Position numbers and translations under genes: made by a program. The notes beneath the pieces are model-generated. The model did not search any database, was not told where the DNA came from, and was given only the letters and a program-made list of their open reading frames with translations. From Rhodospirillales bacterium (lineage in GTDB: Bacteria; Pseudomonadota; Alphaproteobacteria; Rhodospirillales; JANQFP01): DNA of 64,000 bases. Shown one piece after another: positions 32,875 through 40,322 of this stretch (position 1 is the first letter of the stretch; the number at the start of each line of letters is the position of its first letter). The stretch lies in contig JANQFP010000166.1 of the NCBI GenBank assembly GCA_028277795.1, forward strand, positions 31,654 through 95,653, read 5' to 3'.

Positions 32875-33092
32875 TATTGGACGGCACCCCGGCGCCGGCC
32901 GCGCGCGGACCCGGTGGCGCCGCAATCCCCGGCCGAAACCATCAGGTCGGCGGCGATATGCTCCAAGGCGTCGGCGAACAGCGCCAAGGAGCGGGTCGAG
33001 GTCTCGGCGCCTGGCCGGGCGCTCCTGAGTTCGTGGGCCATGTACTGCAACATGGCGGCGTGACGAGGAACGGCGTCTTTGTCGGGTGTCAT
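32874..33092 (-). CDS. Small 72-residue protein heading the stress operon
   Basis: ATG 33092 to TAA 32874, MTPDKDAVPRHAAMLQYMAH then an amphipathic helical middle (SLALFADALEHIAADLMVSA) and a basic tail (ARGRRRGAVQ). GGGAGGG lies 7 nt before the start and the ECF-type promoter about 35 bp upstream. Stop and next start overlap (TAATG), a sign of translational coupling. No known family is recognised; it could be a small adaptor or regulator specific to this operon. Confidence 0.65.
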   Translation of the reverse strand: MTPDKDAVPRHAAMLQYMAHELRSARPGAETSTRSLALFADALEHIAADLMVSAGDCGATGSARGRRRGAVQ

Positions 33093-33126
33093 GATGGATC
33101 CCTCCCGTTCGAGTGTCCTGCACCCT

Positions 33127-33154
33127 ATTACGTCGCCACCCGGGCCTCGGATCA
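33127..33154 (-). promoter_or_regulatory. ECF sigma promoter of the six-gene stress operon
   Basis: Minus strand: TGATCC (33154 to 33149), 16 bp, CGTAAT (33132 to 33127). It drives the genes from 33092 down to 27527. Confidence 0.78.
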
Positions 33155-33348
33155 CTCGGCCCTACGGGTGGTCACGGTTTGGCCCGAAATCAAGCGAAAT
33201 ACCATGTTTCCCCCTCGAAAAGAGCCGATCACCGGCGACGCCCGCGCCGTTCGCCGCCGAGACGTGGCCCACCGCGGTGCCGACGTGTCTTTTTCGTCTC
33301 ATCCCCGGTTGCGATGGCGGCGGCCGTGGTTTGAAATGGCAACGGGAG

Positions 33349-33376
33349 TGATCCATACCCCGCCCGCATCCGTACA
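33349..33376 (+). promoter_or_regulatory. ECF sigma autoregulatory promoter
   Basis: TGATCC (33349-33354), 16 bp, CGTACA (33371-33376), upstream of the sigma gene and divergent from the promoter at 33154. The interval also holds in-frame ATG 33384 just after the likely transcription start. Confidence 0.75.
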
Positions 33377-33491
33377 CGGAGGCATGATTGCCCGTGTCGA
33401 ATCCCCGGCGGCCGGATTGGCCGCACCTTGGCTTTGGTTTTGGCGCCGCCCGGTCCCGCCTGTCCTGCTTTGGCCGCGCGGGGGGGCGGCC

Positions 33492-34073
33492 ATGAGGATG
33501 CCGGACCCCGGCACCAGGGCCGGCAACCAGGCGTCGGCCATGACCGCCCTCCTGGAGGCGGTGGCAGCCCATGGCGACCGGACGGCCTTCGCGGCGCTGT
33601 TCGAGCATTTTGCGCCGCGCATCAAGGCCTATCTTCGGCGTCTGGGGGCGGCCGACGGCGAGGCCGAGGAGCTGGCCCAGGAAGCCATGCTGTCGGCGTG
33701 GCGCAAGGCCGGTCAATTCGACCCTGCCAAGGCGAGTGCCGGCACGTGGCTGTTCACCATCGCCCGGAACCTGCGCATCGATGCCCTGCGCAAGGAACGG
33801 CGACCCGAGCTTGACCCCGAGGACCCGGCCTGGGTTCCCGACCCGGAACCGGCGGCCGACGATCGCCTGCACGGCGAGCAAAGGAGCGCGCGGTTGCGGG
33901 CGGCTCTGGACTATCTCCCCGAAGACCAGGTGACGGTGGTGAAGATGTCCTTCTTCGACGACAAACCCCACAGCCTTATCGCCCGGGAGCTGGGCATTCC
34001 CATGGGCACCGTGAAATCCCGGCTGCGCCTCGCCATGCGTCGGTTGCGCCAGGACCTGGGAGAGATCACATGA
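33492..34073 (+). CDS. rpoE: ECF sigma factor RpoE (ChrR-controlled, ECF11-type)
   Basis: A 193-residue ECF sigma factor: region 2 with FAALFEHFAPRIKAYLRRLG, AEELAQEAMLSAWRKAGQFD and TWLFTIARNLRIDALRKE (about 33-105), and region 4 with YLPEDQVTVVKMSFFDDKPHSLIARELGIPMGTVKSRL split over 140-178. It pairs with ChrR, whose start overlaps its stop (ATGA). This pair responds to singlet oxygen in purple bacteria. ATG 33492 is preferred for length; in-frame ATG 33384 would add 36 residues of low-complexity Trp/Pro-rich sequence and could be used if the mRNA is leaderless. Confidence 0.92.
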   Translation: MRMPDPGTRAGNQASAMTALLEAVAAHGDRTAFAALFEHFAPRIKAYLRRLGAADGEAEELAQEAMLSAWRKAGQFDPAKASAGTWLFTIARNLRIDALRKERRPELDPEDPAWVPDPEPAADDRLHGEQRSARLRAALDYLPEDQVTVVKMSFFDDKPHSLIARELGIPMGTVKSRLRLAMRRLRQDLGEIT

Positions 34074-34732
34074 CCGCGTCCCGACACCCCAGCGACGCCC
34101 TCCTGATGGCCTATGCCGCCGGCAGCCTCGGCGAGCCGACGGCGTTGTTGGTGGCCACGCACCTTGCCCTGTGCCCCCGTTGCCGCTCGGCGGTGGCCGA
34201 TGCCGAGGCCGTGGGCGGCGCCCTGATGGAAGACCTCGCCCCGGCGGCCCTGAACGACGGCGCGCTCGAGTCGGTGTTGGCGCGGCTGGACAGCGGGGTC
34301 GAGCCGCCCGCGACCGCACCCGCCACGGCGCCGGCGCCTCGCGGTGATGCGCGCCTGATTCCGCAGCCCTTGCGCGGCTATCTTCCCACCCCCGTCGAGG
34401 AGCTTCCTTGGCGTCCCCTGGGGCCGGGCATCCATGCGGTCAAGCTGCTGACCGGGCGCGGCGGCGACATCGCGCGGCTCTACCGGATCGGCGCTGGGCG
34501 GGCGGTTCCCCGGCACGGCCACCGGGGGAACGAGATGACCCTGGTCCTGACCGGCGCCTACAGGGACGATCTGGGCCGGGTCGGCCGCGGCGACGTGGCG
34601 GAAGTGGACGATGCCGTCACCCATCAGCCGGTTGCCGAGCCGACCGAGGACTGCATCTGCCTGGTGGTGACCGACGCCCCCCTGCGGCTGACCGGCGCCG
34701 CGCGGCTGATGCAGCCGTTCATGCGCACCTGA
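34070..34732 (+). CDS. chrR: Anti-sigma factor ChrR (zinc, cupin)
   Basis: A 220-residue anti-sigma factor. The N-terminal zinc anti-sigma domain (1-85) has His6 (SRHPSDALL) and the HxxxCxxC motif in THLALCPRCR near 31-38. After an Ala/Pro linker (about 77-92) the cupin domain has RHGHRGNEMTLVLTGAY near 141 and the later His in VDDAVTHQPV, matching the metal-binding residues of Rhodobacter ChrR. The cupin domain is needed for sigma release by singlet oxygen. Cotranscribed and translationally coupled with rpoE. Confidence 0.93.
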   Translation: MTASRHPSDALLMAYAAGSLGEPTALLVATHLALCPRCRSAVADAEAVGGALMEDLAPAALNDGALESVLARLDSGVEPPATAPATAPAPRGDARLIPQPLRGYLPTPVEELPWRPLGPGIHAVKLLTGRGGDIARLYRIGAGRAVPRHGHRGNEMTLVLTGAYRDDLGRVGRGDVAEVDDAVTHQPVAEPTEDCICLVVTDAPLRLTGAARLMQPFMRT

Positions 34733-34752
34733 AGGGAACCTTTGCCGACGGC

Positions 34753-35148
34753 TCAGTCGTCGGGGGCCCGGCTCGGCTTGGACAGGATGTACCAGGCCGC
34801 GTAGACGATGAACGCGCCCATGGCGGCCAACGCATACCAAGGCGCCGCCGAGAACAGGACCACATAGACCATGCTGGCGGTCATGGCGGTGACCGACGCG
34901 ATCTTGGCAATGGGCGGGATCACGCGGTGCTGATCCCATTTCTGCAGCGGAGGACCGAATACCGGGTGATGGTAGAGCCACCCATGGAATCGTTGCGAGC
35001 TGCGGGCGAAGCACCACAAGGCCAGGATCATGAAGGGTGTGGTCGGCAGCACCGGCAGGACGGTCCCGAGCAAACCCAGGGCGACGAAGATGAGCCCCAG
35101 GGCCAGGAACAACGAACGGCGACCCGGCACGTCGTTCACGCTCACCAC
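34753..35148 (-). CDS. YbaN-family (DUF454) inner-membrane protein
   Basis: A 131-residue protein with three to four hydrophobic helices: LFLALGLIFVALGLLGTVLPVLPTTPFMILALWCF split around the family motif LPTTPF near residue 35, then RSSQRFHGWLYHHPVFGP and WDQHRVIPPIAK. DUF454 proteins are small inner-membrane proteins of unknown role. It is convergent with chrR and its promoter must lie in the sparse region beyond 35148. Confidence 0.88.
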   Translation of the reverse strand: MVSVNDVPGRRSLFLALGLIFVALGLLGTVLPVLPTTPFMILALWCFARSSQRFHGWLYHHPVFGPPLQKWDQHRVIPPIAKIASVTAMTASMVYVVLFSAAPWYALAAMGAFIVYAAWYILSKPSRAPDD

Positions 35149-35981
35149 TGATCACACCATCGGTCACGCCAACCGGCGCCGCACCGGGGATACCCCGTCG
35201 GCGCGTGCCCGGACTGTGAACCTCCGGTCCGAGCCGGGATACCTCGGGGCGCAAGGAGGGTCGTCGAAGTCACGCATCACCGGCCAAGTCCATACCCCGT
35301 TTCGCCGCGGTCCGTCCAACGCCAGCCCGATCTCGGTCCGGAATCGGGCAATGCCGGTCCTCACCATCCCCATGGCGGATACACATCTCCTGGTCACCGT
35401 GCATGCGTCCGCCAGAGATCTCCATCTCGACGTCATGTGGGTCCATGTCGAATGTCCGCGCCACGTCTTCGGTTGGGAACTCCCGAAACGCGTCTACTTC
35501 CATGCTCTCCTGCCGTGACACCGGCGCCCTCCGCCACGGGGTGGAATGCCATCGTGATGCTAATGTGTTTTATTTGCCATTTACTTCTGCTTGCCCGACG
35601 GCCTCTTGGGAGGATGCGCCTTTACCCGACGCCATTCGGTGGATGGCACGCACGCCCTCATCGCGGAGCTCACCGGAACCCGCTAGCCCGTCGCAGAGAT
35701 GCCAGACCCCAGGGGCCGAACTCGCCGCCGACAGCTTCACGACGCCAAAAAACACCGCGGCAACGGAAAAGGCGGGACGCGGATACGGATCGTCCGAGAC
35801 GGCTTGGCGCGACCGAAAAAGCCGAACGAGAACAAGGCATAGCCGCTCACGCCGTCGGCGTCCTGGAGCGGCCGGAAGCGGCTGAAGAACCTCTCCCTTG
35901 AACAAGCCCCCTCTTATATGTTGCAATGCTAATAAATGTCCCACACAATTGTCCCCTTAAGAGGCACCCCAGGAGGATTGG
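35149..35981. other. Gene-poor stretch between the YbaN gene and aprM
   Basis: Some 830 bp without a recognisable gene. A minus-strand frame at 35270-35503 (77 residues, MEVDAFREFPTEDVARTFDM...) has fairly even codon use but matches nothing recognised; it could be a small gene or decayed sequence. Near aprM the base composition turns AT-rich (35900-35960) and holds a 7-bp inverted repeat (CCTCTTA 35910-35916, TAAGAGG 35958-35964) and the palindrome ACAATTGT (35944-35951), possibly operator or leader structure for aprMBA. AGGAGG at 35971-35976 is the aprM ribosome site. Confidence 0.4.
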
Positions 35982-36833
35982 ATGTTCGCCAACAATCCGT
36001 TCATTGATCTGGCGGCTCTCATGCCGCCCTCCGCGATACAGACGTACGTGGTCCTGATGTTCATTCTGGTCGTGGGCGGCACGATCCTGGACACGATCCA
36101 CAAAAGCAGCGCCAAGTACTTTTTCGAAAATGCGAAAAAGTCGCAGGCCGCTCGGGTCCGGGAACTTGGCGGTGGCGAGATGATGTCGATCGCGGTTCGA
36201 ACCGTGGCGGAGGATGTCCTGACCTCCGCCGAGTTCTGCAATCCGCGGCGCAGGCTCGCACACCTGCTGACCATGTACGGTTTCGTCCTGTTCGTCTTGG
36301 CGACCGTCGTCCTGGTGTTCGCGTATCCCACCGCCGAGACAGCCACGCCGGTAATCTGGCCGGCGCTGTGGCATATCGGCGCGTTGATGGTGTGCATCGG
36401 CGGTTACTGGTTCTGGTTCTTCATCCGGGTCGACGTCGCCGCGGAGGGCAATCCCTGGTACCGGATCGTGCGGGCGGACCTGTTCATCCTGTCGTTGCTG
36501 GGCACGACCACCTTCGGGTTGATCTGGTCCGGGCTGCAGGGTTCCGGAGCCGCGGGGTCGACGATGCTGTTCTTCGCCCTGTTCGTCATCGCCAGCACGG
36601 TGCTGTTCGGCACCGTGCTGTGGTCGAAGTTCGCTCACATGTTCTTCAAGCCGGCTGCCGCCTTCCAGAAACGGATGATCAAGGCGGACGGGTCGCAGGA
36701 GAACCTGCCCGACCTGGGCGAGTTGACGGACCCCGAATTGCAGAAAAGGTATCCCGATATCCCGGAATACATGGGCACCAACCCGCCCCACATGGGACTT
36801 GGCATCAAGAGCGAGCCGGCCCGGCACTACTAA
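35982..36833 (+). CDS. aprM: Adenylylsulfate reductase membrane anchor AprM
   Basis: A 283-residue membrane protein with five predicted helices (about 20-40, 95-117, 127-150, 163-185, 193-220) and candidate heme or structural histidines in RRRLAHLLTMYGF, ALWHIGALM and SKFAHMFFKP. It stands directly before aprB-aprA, the aprMBA order of Chromatiaceae, where AprM is the proposed quinone-linked anchor in place of QmoABC. It would pass electrons from AMP-dependent sulfite oxidation to the quinone pool, where the phototrophic chain can use them. The AGGAGG site 5 nt before ATG predicts high translation. Confidence 0.88.
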   Translation: MFANNPFIDLAALMPPSAIQTYVVLMFILVVGGTILDTIHKSSAKYFFENAKKSQAARVRELGGGEMMSIAVRTVAEDVLTSAEFCNPRRRLAHLLTMYGFVLFVLATVVLVFAYPTAETATPVIWPALWHIGALMVCIGGYWFWFFIRVDVAAEGNPWYRIVRADLFILSLLGTTTFGLIWSGLQGSGAAGSTMLFFALFVIASTVLFGTVLWSKFAHMFFKPAAAFQKRMIKADGSQENLPDLGELTDPELQKRYPDIPEYMGTNPPHMGLGIKSEPARHY

Positions 36834-36876
36834 ATCCAGCCCGCAACATTCGAAGGAGCGAGAGAGGGAACGAGCT

Positions 36877-37359
36877 ATGCCAACCTTCGTCTACATGACT
36901 CGATGCGATGGCTGTGGGCACTGTGTCGATATCTGCCCGTCAGACATCATGCACATCGATACGACGTACCGGCGCGCCTACAACATCGAACCCAACATGT
37001 GCTGGGAGTGCTATTCCTGCGTGAAGGCATGCCCCATGAATGCGATCGATGTGCGTGGCTATGCGGACTTCGCCCCGCTGGGTCACTCGGTACGCGTGAT
37101 CCGCGATGAGGAGAAGGGGGTCATTGCCTGGCGCATCAAGTTCCGCAATGGCGAAAAAGACCTGAACCTGCTGGCGCCGATCACCACCAAGCCCTGGGGC
37201 AGGGACATCCCTCAGCTCAAGGACGTTCCTGCGCCCAGCCAAGAAATGCGTGACAGCGAGTTGCTGTACAACGAGCCCAAATACATTCGTCTCGACGACG
37301 GTGGTCTTCACACCCTCGAGTCCAATGGCCTGACACTGAAAGCAGGGGTGTACTACTGA
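36877..37359 (+). CDS. aprB: Adenylylsulfate reductase beta subunit AprB
   Basis: A 160-residue iron-sulfur subunit. Two [4Fe-4S] motifs are clear: CDGCGHCVDICPSDIMHID at residues 10-28 and CWECYSCVKACPMNAIDVRG near 45-64. The C-terminal tail (about 80-160) with RNGEKDLNLLAPITTKPWG and YNEPKYIRLDDGG wraps AprA in known structures. The frame is open upstream, but ATG 36877 has the right length and follows GAGAGGGA. The stop overlaps the aprA start (TGATG). Confidence 0.97.
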   Translation: MPTFVYMTRCDGCGHCVDICPSDIMHIDTTYRRAYNIEPNMCWECYSCVKACPMNAIDVRGYADFAPLGHSVRVIRDEEKGVIAWRIKFRNGEKDLNLLAPITTKPWGRDIPQLKDVPAPSQEMRDSELLYNEPKYIRLDDGGLHTLESNGLTLKAGVYY

Positions 37360-39227
37360 TGGCTTACAAGACAATCGTCGAAGACGGCATCGACGTTCTG
37401 GTTGCCGGCGCGGGCCTTGGCGGCACCGGCGCCGCCTTCGAGGCCCGGTACTGGGGCAAGGACAAGAAGATCGTCATCGCCGAGAAGGCCAATATCGATC
37501 GCTCCGGGGCGGTCGCCCAGGGGCTGTACGCGATCAACTGCTACATGGGCACCCGTTTCGGCGAGAACAATCCGGAAGACCACGTCCGCTACGCACGTAT
37601 CGACCTGATGGGTATGGTTCGCGAGGACCTGGCGTTCGACATGGCCCGCCACGTGGATTCGGCGGTGCACCTGTTCGAAGAGTGGGGCCTGCCGTTGATG
37701 AAAGATCCCAAGAAGGGCACCTTTCAACGCGAAGGCCGCTGGCAGATCATGATCCACGGTGAGTCCTACAAGCCCATCGTCGCCGCGGCGGCCAAGAAGT
37801 CGGCCGACAAGGTCTTCAACCGGATCTGTGTCACCCATCTGCTGATGGACGAAGCCAAGGAGAACCGCGTCGCCGGTGCCGTCGGCTTCAACGTCCGTAC
37901 CGGCAACTACCACGTCTTCAAGGCCAAGACCGTCATCGTCGGCGCCGGCGGTGCCTCCAACATCTACAAGCCGCGCTCGGTCGGTGAAGGTTCGGGTCGC
38001 GTCTGGTATGCACCGTGGTCGTCGGGCTCGGCCTATGGCCTGTTGATCGGTGCCGGCGCGAAGATGACCCAGATGGAGAACAAGATCGTTCTCGCCCGCT
38101 TCAAGGACGGCTACGGTCCGGTGGGTGCCTACTTCCTGCACCTCAAGACCTATACGCAAAACGCCTACGGCGAAGAGTACGAGTCCAAGTGGTTCCCGGA
38201 ACTGCAGAAGATGGTCGGCAAGGAGTACCTGGACCCGGAGGCCTCGCACCTGACCCACAGGCCGATCCCGACCTGCCTGCGCAACCACGCGCTCATCAAC
38301 GAGGTGAACGCCGGTCGCGGACCGATCCACATGGTCACCATGGAAGCCTTCCAGGACCCGCATCTGGAAGAGATCGGCTGGCACAACTTCCTGGGCATGA
38401 CCGTTGGTCAGGCCGTGCTGTGGGCCGCCACCGACGTGGATCCCAAGTACCAGAACCCGGAACTGACCACGTCGGAACCGTACGTCATGGGCTCCCACGC
38501 CACCGGGTGCGGCGCCTGGTGCTCCGGCCCCGAGGATGTCTCCCCGCCGGAGTACTTCTGGGGCTACAACCGCATGACCACGGTCGAAGGTCTGTTCGGT
38601 GCCGGCGACGCCGTCGGCGGCACCCCGCACGCCTTCTCTTCCGGCTCGTTCACCGAGGGTCGTCTGGCGGCCAAGGCCGCCTGCAAGTACATCGACGACG
38701 GCAAGGCCGAGGGTATTCGTGTTTCTCAGGCGCAGATCGACCGCCGCAAGGAAGAGATCTACAAGCCGATGGACCACTACAAGACCTACCGCAACGAGAT
38801 CGTCGCGGGCTCGGTCAACCCGAACTACATCAACCCGCGCCAGGGCCTGGATCGCCTGCAGAAGCTGATGGACGAGTACTGCGGTGGCGTGACGGTCAGC
38901 TACATGACCAACGACAAGCTGCTCAACATCGGTCTCCAGAAGATGAAGATCCTGGAAGAGGATCTCGAGAAGCTCGCCGCGGAGGATATCCACGAGCTGC
39001 TGCGTGCATGGGAGCTGAAGCACCGTCATATGGCCGCCGAGGCCGTCTTCCAACACACGCTGTTCCGCAAGGAAACGCGGTGGCCCGGCTACTACTATCG
39101 TGGCGACGCCATGAAGCTGGACGACGAGAACTGGCACGTCCTGACGGTTTCCCGTCGTGATCCGCAGACCGGTGAATACACCATGGAAAAAGCGCCTTGT
39201 TATCACCTGGTCGGTGAAAACGAGTAG
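37359..39227 (+). CDS. aprA: Adenylylsulfate reductase alpha subunit AprA
   Basis: A 622-residue FAD flavoprotein that, in the oxidative direction, joins sulfite and AMP to form adenosine 5'-phosphosulfate. The FAD motif is VLVAGAGLGGTGAAFEARYW at residues 8-27; EKANIDRSGAVAQGLYAINCY follows in two parts (EKANIDRSG, GLYAINCY), and active-site regions HRPIPTCLRNHALINEVNAG and SHATGCGAWCSGPEDVSPPE are intact. LFGAGDAVGGTPHAFSSGSF near 410 completes the FAD site. Codon use is strongly biased to C/G-ending codons and very regular, consistent with high expression. No dsr or sat gene is in the window. Confidence 0.98.
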   Translation: MAYKTIVEDGIDVLVAGAGLGGTGAAFEARYWGKDKKIVIAEKANIDRSGAVAQGLYAINCYMGTRFGENNPEDHVRYARIDLMGMVREDLAFDMARHVDSAVHLFEEWGLPLMKDPKKGTFQREGRWQIMIHGESYKPIVAAAAKKSADKVFNRICVTHLLMDEAKENRVAGAVGFNVRTGNYHVFKAKTVIVGAGGASNIYKPRSVGEGSGRVWYAPWSSGSAYGLLIGAGAKMTQMENKIVLARFKDGYGPVGAYFLHLKTYTQNAYGEEYESKWFPELQKMVGKEYLDPEASHLTHRPIPTCLRNHALINEVNAGRGPIHMVTMEAFQDPHLEEIGWHNFLGMTVGQAVLWAATDVDPKYQNPELTTSEPYVMGSHATGCGAWCSGPEDVSPPEYFWGYNRMTTVEGLFGAGDAVGGTPHAFSSGSFTEGRLAAKAACKYIDDGKAEGIRVSQAQIDRRKEEIYKPMDHYKTYRNEIVAGSVNPNYINPRQGLDRLQKLMDEYCGGVTVSYMTNDKLLNIGLQKMKILEEDLEKLAAEDIHELLRAWELKHRHMAAEAVFQHTLFRKETRWPGYYYRGDAMKLDDENWHVLTVSRRDPQTGEYTMEKAPCYHLVGENE

Positions 39228-39240
39228 CTAAGCAAGAACG

Positions 39241-39273
39241 CCAAACAGGAGTTCACTTTGAACTTCTGTTTGG
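39241..39273 (+). terminator. First hairpin after aprA
   Basis: CCAAACAGGAGTTC (39241-39254) pairs with GAACTTCTGTTTGG (39260-39273) around a 5-nt loop, 14 bp with one G-T wobble, followed by TCAAAAAAA. On the plus strand it lacks a T-run but directly precedes the second hairpin. Confidence 0.7.
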
Positions 39274-39275
39274 TC

Positions 39276-39314
39276 AAAAAAAGGATCAACATGTCCCGTG
39301 TTGATCCTTTTTTG
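39276..39314 (+). terminator. Strong intrinsic terminator of aprMBA
   Basis: An A-rich left arm ending AAGGATCAACA and a right arm TGTTGATCCTTTTTT flank the loop TGTCCCG, giving a stem of 15 bp or so with a T-run on the right and an A-run on the left. It should end aprMBA transcription, and could also act on transcripts from the other strand. Confidence 0.9.
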
Positions 39315-39358
39315 TTCGCCTGACAGGGCTGATCTCTTGCCGCAACAGAGAGCCGCAG

Positions 39359-39709
39359 ATGAACATTATTGACAAGACCGATGAAGAGATACTGGAGGTT
39401 GCCATTCCCATGTGGGGCGACCTCGTCAAATATTCCAACGAAGGCGAATACGGGAAATTCATCAGGAAGTTTTCTTATGACCTGCTGCTTGGTCTGAACG
39501 AGGTCGAGGTCGGCAAGCAGTTTGCGCGCAGTGAGCTGGCCAGAAACCTGTCTGATGACGTGGACTACCTCGGCATCATCCGCCGTGGCGAACATGTGAC
39601 GGTTCTGTTCCGCCAACGGAGCACCAAGAAGGAGGGGGAATGGCTGGGCAGACTGGTCCTCGGCTATGACAAGGGAGAGATCAAGATCTTTGGTGCATCC
39701 ATCTTCTGA
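39359..39709 (+). CDS. Small acidic protein downstream of aprA, unknown function
   Basis: A 116-residue soluble protein starting MNIIDKTDEEILEVAIPMWG, with alpha/beta character (FSYDLLLGLNEVEVGKQFAR, VDYLGIIRRGEHVTVLFRQR, LVLGYDKGEIKIFGASIF). No signal peptide or cysteines. It follows the aprA terminator and is 20 bp from the FKBP gene in the same direction, so the two may be cotranscribed. I do not recognise the family. Its GC content is lower than in the photosynthesis genes, like that of the next gene. Confidence 0.75.
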   Translation: MNIIDKTDEEILEVAIPMWGDLVKYSNEGEYGKFIRKFSYDLLLGLNEVEVGKQFARSELARNLSDDVDYLGIIRRGEHVTVLFRQRSTKKEGEWLGRLVLGYDKGEIKIFGASIF

Positions 39710-39729
39710 GCCCTGAGTGCGGATTCGCT

Positions 39730-40239
39730 ATGAAGGAAATCATCCAAGACAACAAGCTCGTCGAACTCACCTACAAGGTGACCGACAAGGAATCGGGGCA
39801 TGTTCTCAGCATGGTCGAATTCCCGTTGGGCTATGTTCACGGCGCCAACAAAGTCCTGGCACCCGCCGTCACCGCAGAGCTGGAAGGCAAGTCCGCCGGC
39901 GACGTCATCGAGGTACCGATCGATTGCAATCAGCTCTATGGCCCCAGAGACGAATCGCTGGTTTTTACCGATCGCATCGAGAATGTTCCTGAGGAATACC
40001 GGGAAATCGGCACGACCATCGTCATGGAGAACGAGAAAGGCGAGACCCGGAACTTCCTCGTGACAAGGATGGATGACGAGACGCTGACCGTCGATGGCAA
40101 CAATCCGCTTTGCGGCAGAGACGTTGTTTTCACGCTCGAGATCCTGGCCGTGCGGGACGCAACCGACGAAGAGATCGAAGCGGGCGGGCCGATCGGCCAA
40201 GCGGCCGATATCGATGAATCACTCAAGATCCCTATTTGA
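39730..40239 (+). CDS. FKBP-type peptidyl-prolyl isomerase (SlyD-like)
   Basis: A 169-residue protein. VELTYKVTDKESGHVLSMVE near residue 10 and the insert-in-flap arrangement typical of SlyD/FkpB follow: ELEGKSAGDVIEVPIDCNQLYGPRDESL (ends: ELEGKSAGD, LYGPRDESL), VENEKGE-like flap and TLTVDGNNPLCGRDVVFTLE, where DGNNPLCG is the conserved DGNHPLAG-type motif. It probably folds or matures partner proteins in the cytoplasm. Its position after aprMBA suggests, but does not show, a role with sulfur enzymes. Confidence 0.87.
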   Translation: MKEIIQDNKLVELTYKVTDKESGHVLSMVEFPLGYVHGANKVLAPAVTAELEGKSAGDVIEVPIDCNQLYGPRDESLVFTDRIENVPEEYREIGTTIVMENEKGETRNFLVTRMDDETLTVDGNNPLCGRDVVFTLEILAVRDATDEEIEAGGPIGQAADIDESLKIPI

Positions 40240-40322
40240 GTGACAGCGTCTGTCCTTTCAGACCCGCCATGCACGAAGCAGCCGTCCGGTCACGGCGGGC
40301 GCTGATGTCGCCATCTGCCGCG

